A DNA stretch of 64,000 bases, taken from positions 632,501 through 696,500 of the forward strand of contig JAUCBN010000035.1 in assembly GCA_035048815.1 (NCBI GenBank), in the 5' to 3' direction. The notes below the pieces were generated by a model that made no database searches, was not told where the DNA came from, and saw only the letters and a program-made list of their open reading frames with translations. Positions 47,712 to 57,805 of the stretch are shown here, piece after piece (the first letter of the stretch is position 1; each line of letters opens with the position of its first letter). The position numbers and the translations under genes were made by a program. The stretch comes from Abelmoschus esculentus (taxonomy: Eukaryota > Streptophyta > Magnoliopsida > Malvales > Malvaceae).

Positions 47712-48572
47712 TCATAAATTCGGAACAGTTTGTTCCTTGCTATCTTCTGCTACAGGGCTTGGGGTGGGGATTTTGCGGTGGCGCGTGATTAGCGGTAATC
47801 GTTCCCGTGGTTTCTCGACGTAGAATAACTCTCCCTCCTTTCGGACTTCGGATTGTTTCAAGACCTTACCTTTGGATGGTTTTATCATGTTGGAGAATGG
47901 ACTCCTTGATGGTGGTTTCGCAATGAAACTTATCGGTGGACTGGTTCCGAGTTCCTGCTCGAGTGATCTTCCCGGTTTCTCACCCGCTTCTTCTGGTGGT
48001 AGTTTCTCACCGGCGAACGGGCTCTCTTCTTCAACGTCTTCTTTCAGTGATCTTTTCGGTTTTTCATCCGCTTCTTCTGGTGGTAGTTTCTCACCCGCGA
48101 ATGGACTCTCTTCTTCAACGTCTTCTCCAAGTGATCTCCCCGGCTTTTTCCCAACTTCTTCTGGTGGCAGTTTCTCACCGACGAAGGGACTCTCTTTTTC
48201 AACGTCTTCTTCAAGTGATCTCTCCGGCTTCTCTCCCGCTTCTTCTGGTGGCAGTTTCTCACCAGCAAACGGACTCTCTTCTTCAACCTCTTCTCCAAGT
48301 GATCTCTCCGACTTCTCTCTCTTTTCTTCCGGTGGCAGTTTCTCACCAGCGAATGGACTCGCTTCCTTAACATCTTGTAGAAGGTGCCTCCAACTCGGTT
48401 CACGTAGCCGGATCGGGAATGGTTCCCATGGTTTCTCACCGAAATATGGAATCACGTAGGGTGGTCCATTGTCATCACGGAATTCATCGGCTAACGATGG
48501 AATGGCGTTGAAAACAATCAGCATTCCAATGAAGAACAGATTCCGACAAGATTTAGACATGTCTAAGATCAT
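47712..48572 (-). CDS. Predicted secreted protein with five 28-residue tandem repeats
   Basis: I do not recognise the family. This intronless frame encodes 286 aa, from ATG at 48572 (an ATG four codons later is also possible) to TGA at 47712-47714. The N-terminus is a signal peptide (NLFFIGMLIVFNAIPSLA, likely cleavage before DEF). A short segment rich in P and W follows (PYFGEKPWEPFP, WRHLLQDV). Residues 72-211 are five repeats of exactly 28 residues, each starting SPFAGEKLPPEE (SPFVGEK in repeat 3), with conserved RSL and then an acidic end. The segment before them, from FGEK to LLQDV, looks like a decayed sixth unit. The tail (212-286) is basic and Pro-rich. There is no cysteine after the signal region. 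It could be an extracellular structural protein or a repeat-peptide precursor; no function can be assigned. Confidence 0.75.
   Translation of the reverse strand: MILDMSKSCRNLFFIGMLIVFNAIPSLADEFRDDNGPPYVIPYFGEKPWEPFPIRLREPSWRHLLQDVKEASPFAGEKLPPEEKREKSERSLGEEVEEESPFAGEKLPPEEAGEKPERSLEEDVEKESPFVGEKLPPEEVGKKPGRSLGEDVEEESPFAGEKLPPEEADEKPKRSLKEDVEEESPFAGEKLPPEEAGEKPGRSLEQELGTSPPISFIAKPPSRSPFSNMIKPSKGKVLKQSEVRKEGELFYVEKPRERLPLITRHRKIPTPSPVAEDSKEQTVPNL
47940..48359 (-). repeat. Five tandem 84-bp coding repeats
   Basis: These are the coding units behind the 28-residue protein repeats. All five are exactly 84 bp, with differences only by substitution, so the frame is kept. The plus strand is also open through this block, which explains the long reverse frames there. 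Confidence 0.9.
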
Positions 48573-49678
48573 TTTTGTTTTTCATTGCAACAAAATTGTT
48601 TGAGTTGATACCCTTTGTAAGAGATGGAATGGCGTTGAAGACCACACATTTCTGCAGGCAACGCTCTACTTTTGCGATTCTATTTTGAGCATTTCTCTTT
48701 TGATAATCCGTAGGACATGCCGACACCAGAAATTCAGATTTGTAAAGCCAAATGCATCTTTAAATATACCACTGAATTCTGAATAGAAAACCTTCTAACC
48801 TTTTATTTTAGCTATTTATATCTTAAGCTAAAAAATAGTTTAAGATTTAATATTAAAATTTAAAATTAAAGTTTATAATTAAAAATTAAAAAATTAATAG
48901 TAGACTGTATTTTCAAGATTTAAGTTTTAGAATTTAAAATTTAATATTATGTATTTTAATTTTCTTGCTTAGAGTTCGATTTGGTCCCTAAGATTTTTAT
49001 GATTGTGTATAATTTTCGTTGCATTTTACTTATTTTAGTGAAATTTAATTAGCATAACTACACTTAACGATGAAATGACTAAAATTTCATAAAACGTAAA
49101 TGATCATAATGTTATTTTCTTAGTTCCCAAAAAGATATAAGCGACCAATTATGTAGTTTACACTAAGATTACCTTCGCATTAAAAATTAATTGTTATATA
49201 TATTTTAATAACTATAAATTTAAACAATAAAAACGTAAGTGACCATAATATTAATTTTTAAAATTAATAAAATAATAATATAATATTTATTAAACATAAA
49301 TAACTATTTTAATATTTTATCCTCTATTTTTATATAAAAAAACTTGTTTAACATGCTATGCATAATCTATCCTGTAAAGTATCTTATAGATTTGAGTATA
49401 TTTTTATATATAAATAATTACTAAAACTTGTCATTTTCAAAATAATATTTTGACCGGTGATATTGGAATAAAAGATGCTTAAAATTCCCCCGCGCACTTC
49501 CTCCAAAAAGTGATTCCTTTACACTTTGGCTTGAAGAGCAAAGCAAGTGGTGGAAACTGGAAAAATTTTCCCTTTTTTAATTTTTATTGTTTGATTCTTT
49601 TCTCTTTGCTTCTTTTATTTTCTTGGGTTTCTCTTCTTTTGTAGTTATTTGATCCAAGGAGGGGTAGTGTTGTTGGCT
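48573..49678. other. Intergenic between the repeat-protein gene and PP1 copy 1
   Basis: A 17-base piece of the repeat protein's signal-peptide region (GATGGAATGGCGTTGAA) is repeated at 48623-48639, 127 bases from the coding copy at 48496-48512. AT-rich sequence follows. The last 100-150 bases are likely the PP1 5' UTR (TTTCTCTTCTTTTGTAG). Confidence 0.55.
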
Positions 49679-51588
49679 ATGGAATCTGCGGTTCTTGATG
49701 GTATAATCGATAGGTTGCTGGAAGTAAGAGGGAAACCAGGGAAGCTAGTTCAGCTTTCTGAGTCTGAAATAAGGCAGCTTTGTCTTTTTTCCAAAGAAAT
49801 CTTCGCCGGCCAGCCCACTCTTTTAGAGCTTGAAACACCCATTAAGATTTGTGGTATCTTCTTTAATTTTCATCACTCTTCATAATTATGCATGGGTTTG
49901 ATTCTTTTGAAATGGGGTTCTACCTGTTTATGTGGTGATTGTTGTATTTTGTATGATGCTGAGATTTGTTTCTGAAAAATTTTCAAATTATTAATTAGTG
50001 AGACGAGACTAATCCACATTAAATCTCATCTTTCTTGTGGAGTAGAATTTGCCGTCCCCTTCTCGATATCCCTGTTTATGATACATCATTAAAAAATTAA
50101 AATTACGAGGGTTTAGGGTTTAGAATTTAGACTTCATTGCTTAAGGTTCGATTTTTCTAGTGTTGGGGCGTAAGAGACATCAAACAAGAAAAAAAATTAC
50201 CCCTTTATTGTGTACATTATTTTATGTTAATCTCGAATTAATTATTTTTCATCTTCTAAATGCTGGACCTTTGATAATTTTGTAGTTATTAACTAGTGCT
50301 TTATCTGTACTGTTTTTGGTTTTGCCTTGTGTGTTCATATTATGGCCACAAATTTGAGTAACATTTTGTGAGAGTTGATGTTTATAACTTTGGTCACATA
50401 TATTGTACTTGCCAACTTCTCGATCTTTTTTAACTGGTATCCGACATTTTCACCCGAGTTTGTGCGATATAGGATTGCGGTTCGTTTCGAAACTTGGTCG
50501 AGAAATCTAAGTATAAATCATACTGAATATGTTTCCTCTTGGTCGAGGCTATTTGGGATTGGCGGTTTCCCTCCTCGTTCCAATTACTTGTTCTTGGGGA
50601 ATTATGTAGATTACGGAAAACAAAGCCTCGAAACAATATGTTTGCTCCTCGCATACAAGATCAAGTATCCTCAGAACATTTTCTTCCTGCGGGGCAACCA
50701 CGAATGTGCTTCGGTGAACCGTGTCTACGGATTCTACGATGAGTGTAAACGAAGATACAATGTGCGGCTCTGGAAAGTAATGATAGATTGTTTCAACTTC
50801 ATGCCTGTGGCAGCTCTTGTTGATGATAATATTTTCTGTGTGCACGGTGGACTGTCACCGGATCTTGTCAGTATGGACAAGATTCGATACATACGGAGGC
50901 CCACCGATGTTCCAGACACTGGCTTGCTCTGTGATCTCCTATGGTCAGATCCTAGTGAAGACATCCAGGGATGGGGTATGAATGATCGGGGAGTTTCCTA
51001 CACCTTTGGTGCCGATAGGGTATTCGATTTTATCAAAAAGTTCGATATTGATCTCATATGTCGAGGGCACCAGGTTTAAATAGTTTCCCACGGAACATTT
51101 AACAGATTTTTATAGCTTTGGGTTCATTTTTTCTCATTCTGTGATATCCCTGCTTGTAGGTCGTTGAAGATGGATATGAATTCTTTGCTAATAGGCAACT
51201 TGTAACCATATTTTCGGCACCGAATTACCGCGGACAGTTTGACAATGCTGCTGCCATGATGAGCGTGGATGAGACTTTAATGTGTTCTTTCCAGATATTG
51301 AAGCCGGTGGATAAGAAGCCGAAGTTCAATTTTGGAACCGTAACTTCAACCAAGTCATCCATTACTCGCAGCATATTCGAGGCAGCGGATGAGAAACCAA
51401 AGTTCGAATATGGAACCTTAACTTCAACCAAGTCATCCATTACTCCCAGTATAACCACGGTGGCGGATGAGAAACTGAAGCCCGAATTTGGAACAGTAAC
51501 TCCAGCTAAGCCATCCGTTACTTCCACTAGGATCACTGGTCATACAAATAGTAATGTCTTATTTTATGTTTGCAGGAGCACAGAATGA
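49679..51588 (+). pseudogene. PP1-type Ser/Thr phosphatase, tandem copy 1, with lost catalytic motifs
   Basis: It aligns with the intact PP1 gene at 53542-54966. Exon 1 is 49679-49853 (MESAVLDG... to IKICG, donor GTATCT). The exon 2 match runs from about 50546 to 51073, and exon 3 is 51160-51588. Three things differ from a working PP1. First, the start of exon 2 is unrecognisable, so the metal-binding GDIHG motif and a usable in-frame acceptor were not found. Second, GDYVDRG reads GNYVDYG, losing a metal ligand and the phosphate-binding Arg. Third, APNYCGE reads APNYRGQ. GNHE, VHGGLSP, NDRGVSY and the later His (CRGHQ) remain, and exons 2-3 have no stops. The C-tail carries three units of about 25 residues (KPKFNFGTVTSTKSSIT type). 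It is a probable recent pseudogene or an inactive pseudophosphatase. Confidence 0.72.
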
Positions 51589-53541
51589 TGAAACGTATTT
51601 CGGATTGGGTCACACAACCCCGACCACGTCCCTCGAGCACATATCGATAAAACGTATTTCGAATACGACCGCACAACCCCAATATCTCGTTGTAAATACA
51701 GAAGTGCAAACTTGAAGAGAGAAACAGGGGTGTATCACTATCACCTGTAAGTAAAATAATCCATGCATGTCCTATGTTACCTGGAACAAGTAATCTTCTT
51801 GTACGAAGAACGAAAACCAGAGTGCAATTTGTTATCTCTGTAAAACATAATTCAATAGGATTAATCTTCTCTAGTTGGTTTAGTATGAATGAAGTACGAA
51901 AAGCGAACATTCGATCGAAGTTTTTTCGTACCGTAAACCAACTGTAAAAATATATAGAACATTCTTGTAAGGAGAATGCAAAGAAATTGTTTGTGATCGT
52001 ATCTCAAGATGGTAAAGACGTGAGAGAGTTGGTCATTTTCTTTGAAGAATTTGCAGCACATTTTGTTTGAGAAATGTCCAAAGTTATTCTAAACAAGTCT
52101 TCAATTCAATGTGTTATGTATATAGAAAATTAAATGTACGACACGGGTCAATCTACATTAATTTACCCTGAAAACCGATACACTACTCTTATCGGTTATC
52201 CCTTTAATATAATAAAAACTTAATATCAAAAGAACTCATGGAATGGTGTCAATAAAAAGTGTATTTTTCATAAAATAAAAAATAAAATATATATACTATT
52301 ATATAATTATATCATATTTTATAAAAAAATATTATATTAAAATGAACACAATCATAATCCATGTGACATAAAATCACTAATAAATCATATAAATGGAGAG
52401 ATAAATTCTATTTATTAAAGAGTTGAAAAGAAAACATAAGGATATATTCTTGTGTCTGCCTTTAAATTCCAAGGGATGTCAGAAGAATAATTTTACAAAG
52501 TCAGACCGAAGTTAAATAGACTTTAGATCATTTAGTAAAGTTTGTTTAATTTCCATTGCCACCGATTTCAAATTTTGATTAAAGAAAAAAATAATTATAG
52601 GAAAATTTTGTGAATTAATATTTATAATTAAATTATATTTTTAAATACATTTGGGTAAAATATGTTATTTTTTATTAAAATTTATTTTTAAATTTGTTTT
52701 AGTCATTAAGATTTTAAAATATTTAATTTACTGATTAAAATTTAAACATTAAATATTTTTATTATTCTTCTGTTGAATTTCTGACAATGTTTATTTATCG
52801 GTGGATGATTTTTTTTTTTATAATTCAAACGGTAAAAAACTTCAACGGCAAAAGAAAACAATATAAACAAACTAAAAGTTTTTTTTTTTCAATTTATGAA
52901 TTTCAGTGCATTTTTATGAAATGGAGATCAGATTCGAGCCAAACAACAACGATAATGAACGGTAAAATGATAAAAAGTTTAATGTTTGAACTACTGACAA
53001 AAAATGTTCAACATCTAAACTTTAATAAATAATTGAATGTAGCGAAATTTTAATGATCAAAATAAATTTATGAGTAAATTATTATTGAAATTGAGTCCAA
53101 GATAAATTATATAAATTATTACTGGATTTTACTCTAAATCAATGAAATAAGATATTAGATTTTTTAATTAAAATTGAAAATTTAAATTTAGAAAATCTAT
53201 CAAACAATTATAATTTAAATTTAAATTTAAAATAAGATATTAGTTTAATTAAGTGGACATAAATGCGAAAAATATTCTCCTGCGCACCAAGAACGATCAG
53301 TCATGCATGTTTAAACAACAACAATATGAAAATCATAGTATCTCTTTATACTTTCTGAAAAAATATTCTCTTTCACTTCCCCTAGAAGATCAAATCATGT
53401 AAGTGGTGTTCTGTTGGAAAGACCCTTATTTCCCCTCGTTCTTTATTCTATATTCTTTGATTCATTATCTTTTGCTTCATTTATCTTCTTGCCTTTCTCT
53501 TCTTCTTTGTTATTTGGTCCAAGTGGTTGATCTTAGGAGCC
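51589..53541. other. Intergenic between the two PP1 copies
   Basis: The first few hundred bases likely include the 3' region of copy 1. The middle is AT-rich with no gene. The last 100 bases resemble the leader of copy 1 (CTTTCTCTTCTT, TTATTTGGTCCAAG), which shows that the duplication included the 5' UTR. Confidence 0.55.
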
Positions 53542-54966
53542 ATGGATGCTCGAGTTCTTGATGGCATAATCTATAGGTTGCTTGAAGTTAGAGGCAAACC
53601 AGGGAAACTAGTCCAGCTTTCAGAGTCAGAAATAAACCAGCTTTGTCTTGTTTCTAAAGATATCTTCTCCAGGCAGCCCATTCTATTAGAGCTTGAAGCT
53701 CCTATTAAGATCTGTGGTATCTTGTTCTCCATCTTTATGTTCATAATTCTGCATCAATTTGATTCTCTAGAAATGGATTTCTACCAGTTTATGTGTTACT
53801 TCCTGTATGATGCTATGATTTGTTCATAACATGTTTGTAACTTTGTTGATATGTATTGTATGACACTTCTGAATTTTTTTTTCTTCTAATCTGTATTCCG
53901 TATGCGACATTTACATTCGAGTTTATATCGTTTTCGTGATCCAGGAGACATTCATGGTCAGTATTCTGATCTCCTGAGGCTATTTGAGAATGGTGGTTTC
54001 CCTCCTCGGTCCAATTACTTGTTCTTGGGGGACTACGTAGACCGCGGAAAGCAAAGCCTCGAAACGATATGCCTTCTCCTCGCGTACAAGATCAAGTATC
54101 CTCAGAACATTTTCCTCCTGCGAGGCAACCACGAATGTGCTTCGGTGAACCGTGTCTACGGATTCTACGACGAGTGTAAACGGAGATTCAATGTACGGCT
54201 CTGGAAAGTATTCACAGATTGTTTCAACTGCCTGCCTGTGGCAGCTCTGATTGAAGAAAGGATATTATGCATGCATGGCAGACTTTCACCAGAGCTCCGC
54301 TGTATGGATCAGATTAGAAACATAAAGCGGCCTACCGGTGTTCCAGAATCTGGATTGCTTTGTGATCTACTATGGTCTGATCCTAGTAAAGACATCCTGG
54401 GATGGGGTCCGAACAATCGGGGAGTTTCCTACATGTTCGGTGCCGATAGGGTGATCGATTGTCTCAAGAGGCTTGATATCGACATAATATGTCGAGCACA
54501 CCAGGTTTAACTGCGTTTCACATGAAACATATGTTGGATTCCTATGGCTCTGAGTTCCTGTCTCATTCTATGATATCCATGCTTGTAGGTTGTTGAAGAT
54601 GGATACGAATTCTTTGCTAATAAGAAACTTGTAACCATATTTTCGGCACCGAATTACTGCGGAGAGTTTGACAACGCTGCTGCCATGATGAGCGTGGATG
54701 AGAGTTTAACATGTTCTTTCCAGATATTAAAGCCGGCGGATAAGAAACCAAAGCCTTCCACATTTGGAACCTTAACTTCAAAAAGGTCATCTATCACTCC
54801 CAGTATAATCAAGGTATATTCAAATCCATGCCATATCCTTATATATGCCAAAAATAGATGCATTAAAAGCAAAGCATATTAGTTTTTTCTGGTTTTATGT
54901 TTGCAGGAGCCAGAGCCTGAACCAGAATCGGAGCCGGTGCAGGAAGAGGATTGCCATTTGATGTAA
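53542..54966 (+). CDS. PP1 catalytic subunit (TOPP-type Ser/Thr phosphatase), tandem copy 2
   Basis: Four exons (53542-53716, 53945-54504, 54589-54813, 54907-54966), all with GT-AG borders and matching phase, give 339 aa. It is a type 1 protein phosphatase catalytic subunit that removes phosphate from Ser/Thr using two metal ions and is normally directed by regulatory subunits. Motifs present are GDIHGQ, GDYVDRG, RGNHE, CMHGRLSPEL, NNRGVSYMFG, ICRAHQ and APNYCGEFDNA. All metal and catalytic residues are kept. Two positions depart from the family norm: HGRLSP (usually HGGLSP) and NNRGVSY (usually NDRG). The C-terminal tail is acidic (EPEPEPESEPVQEED). The start is ATG at 53542, aligned with copy 1. 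It is likely the functional member of the pair. Confidence 0.9.
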
Positions 54967-55561
54967 GATTTTTAACTCTTTAGGACTGGAATTTGTTGCT
55001 TCTTTTGGATCCAAGACATAACCAGGGTAATAAATAAACAAGCAATGGTCAGAAGCTAGAAAAGCCAAGAAAGAAGAGAATAAGACCAGAAAAAATGGTA
55101 CTTCTGAGGTGGGTGGATGAGAATAACTGCAACAACCGAATCATCGTTTTCCTGGATTTTCCATGCTGTTGTTAGGGATTTTAGGACTTGAATGTTTATC
55201 ATTTTTGTTGTTTGGTTTGGAAATATGTAGAAATGGTGGTGGGGTATTAGTGGTTCAAGTTTGAGTAAATCATAAGTTTTTAAGCAAATAATGTATAATC
55301 AACAAAGCAATATAGAAAGGAACTATAATATTTGCGTAAGTTTTACTTATTTATTGCAGGAAATTACACATTATTGTCGTTGGTAATAGCTAACCGATAT
55401 CATCTAATGATTTGGAAAGCTCATGAACATGAAAACACACTGATTCAACATGTATATATATAGATATAGAGAGCATGAGCATAATTTGTGACACCTCGGG
55501 CTCTTTGCGAAGGCTTAGATTTGCAGGTTGGTTTATGTATTAGACAGATAACTAAATAGTT
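54967..55561. other. Intergenic between convergent PP1 copy 2 and CRY2
   Basis: This stretch is likely filled by the 3' UTRs of both genes. A further tiny CRY2 exon could lie here, but none was identified. Confidence 0.5.
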
Positions 55562-57805
55562 TTACTTACCATTCTTACTTGAAGTCTGTTCCAAGTTGAT
55601 CTTTTCTTGCATCGGTCGCTTCATAGCAGTAGATTCATACTCCTGCAAAGGCCTGCCGTCGGACGAAGAACAAGATTGGGGAACAGAGAATGACATTCTG
55701 CTGATACTTTGCCTCTTCGATGCTGAAGATTCGGCTGTCGAGCATAAGTCTTCTTCTCCTCTAGAGGTCCCTTCTTGTTTATTGTGATTATTCGGTTTAT
55801 CAGCATACAACCTTTCTTCTTCCACAAATTTTGTTCTCTTCCTATGCAGTGAACCATTATTGCCATTTTGAAATGATGGAACCTTCTGATCGTTAGTTGA
55901 ATATGTTGGACAAGAAGACTTTTCCTTACGAATAACTTTCGGGATCGGAGTCATTTCAATACCATCGGAATTATCGAAAACTTCTTCGTTCATTCCATCC
56001 AAAGTTGCAGCCTTCGCAGCTGCTTCCATTTCCCACATTTTAAATATAGCTTCTCTCAGATGTTCTCTAGCTGTATCAATATCTATTACAGGTTTTGGAT
56101 AGTTTAACCCCAACTCCACTCCGGCAGCTTTAAGCACCGTAGGTGGTGCATCCCAAGGATGATGAATCCACTCGGTCGGCATCCTAGCTAGCTCTGGCAG
56201 CCATTGTCTTACATATTCACCTTCAGGGTCAAAATTGGCCCCTTGAATCTGACTCGAAAAATCAACTTAAAATGAGGTTCAAAGATGGCAAAAGTACTTG
56301 TTACTATGAAGATACTCTAATAACACATGTTGCAAGTTTTTTTTAGGGATCTCGACGTACCTGTGGGCTGTCTAATCGTTCTAGCTTGTGACCATCCGGT
56401 AAGTTGCCAGAGATGTACTGCCAACCAAGAATATCACATTCTAAATCCGCATCCAAAAGTGTGTCCCAGAAATACTTCATTCCCCATCTCCATGGAAGAA
56501 GGAGAACCTTCACTGCAAAACTTGAAACGATAACTCTTATTCTATTGTGTATCCAACCGGTTGCCCAAAGCTCCCTCATTCCAGCATCCACCAATGGATA
56601 TCCCGTCCGACCTTGTCTCCAAGCCTTAAAACGGTTCGCATCAGCATGCCAAGGAAAATACTTCAAGTGGCTCAACAACGGTCTCTCGTGAGTGAACGGA
56701 AAGTTGAAAGTGAGGTACCGGGAGTACTCTCTAAGCCCGATGGCCTTTAGAAAATGTGTTGCACTCTCTTCCCTTTGAGTGTTATGTTCTCTTCTCCATA
56801 GTAATTGTTTCATCCGTGCACTATGGAAAACTTTCCTCACACTTAGCTCCCCGAAATGAAGATACGGAGACAAAAGTGATGTGGAGTTGCCCCCGACCTT
56901 AAGCCTACTTCTCGAATAGTCGGATAGGTTCTGTTCAATAAACTCAGTTAGAGCCTTATCAGCATTGCCCCAACCTGGAGACCATGCTCTTCCTAGCAGT
57001 GCATTGCTAGCCTTTTCTGTTTCGTTTTCCAGGCCCAAATCTTCAATAGAGCACCTTTCTATTGTTCCTGTCACTAGCAAGAAAAGAGTATAGCAAACTG
57101 GTTACTCATTTTTGCAATATTCATGTGTTTGTGTGCGTATTTTGTTCAAACCGAACCGGATTATATGCTACTTTGTTCAAAGTTACCTGCAACTGGCAGC
57201 AATCTCCATGGGGGAAGTAGTGAAACAGGTTCCATTTGCACGTTCAAGCACTTGTCCCAATATGCGTCAAAGGTCGTGAAAGCTTGCCCTTTCTCATCAT
57301 ATATCTCCCATGGTTCATATAACAAATCTCCATTATAGCTTTGCACGGAAACACCGACCTCTGCCAGTTTCTCTTTGATGTTATGATCTCGAACTAATGA
57401 GACCGGATCTGGAAAAGAACAGCAAACATAACACATAAGCATCAGCTAGTAATTAAAACTACATCATCAGAGGAATCAGAATATACCATAAAGATGGTTA
57501 AATACAACTTTAGTCGCACCGGTAGCGTTGATGCAGTCCAGAAGAGCTGAAAGAGTACTATGGGTCTTGATCAACACAAATTCAGAACCAAGGGACTTCA
57601 AAGACTGCTCCAAATGAGCAAGAGATTGCTTCAGCCACCATCGTGATACTCGACCGGGATAGAACTGCTCTTCCTCTTTGGGGCACCATATGTAGACTGG
57701 AAAAACGCTACCATCCTTAGCAGCAGCGGCCAAAGCAGGATTGTCATCAATCCTAAGATCCCTCCTAAACCAGACTATTGTCTTATTACTGCTACTTTTA
57801 CTCAT
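55562..57805 (-). CDS. CRY2: Cryptochrome 2 blue-light receptor
   Basis: There are four coding exons on the minus strand: 57487-57805, 57187-57408, 56361-57073 and 55562-56248. All have GT-AG borders and compatible phases, giving about 646 aa (Arabidopsis CRY2 has 612). It is a nuclear FAD-binding photoreceptor that triggers flowering and photomorphogenesis. The photolyase-homology region opens KTIVWFRRDLRIDDNPAL and includes NSTSLLSPYLHFGE, GRTGYPLVDAGMRELWATGW and FWDTLLDADLECDILGWQ around the flavin. The C-terminal extension has the DAS elements in order: DQKVP (STNDQKVPSF), an acidic patch, and STAES (DLCSTAESSAS). A basic RKRTKF lies between them. No key residue is missing. The last codons read SSKNGK-stop, but AATG|GTAAGTA there is a strong donor, so the final few residues may come from another exon. 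Strand and neighbours fit At1g04400. Confidence 0.94.

Noticed and set aside
47872..48459. Long plus-strand open frame of 195 codons rich in Ser/Gly over the 28-residue-repeat gene
   Set aside because: It is the antisense of the 84-bp repeats. Its peptide (SGGSFSPANGLSSS type) is a by-product of repeat codons, whereas the minus strand has a signal peptide and a proper start.
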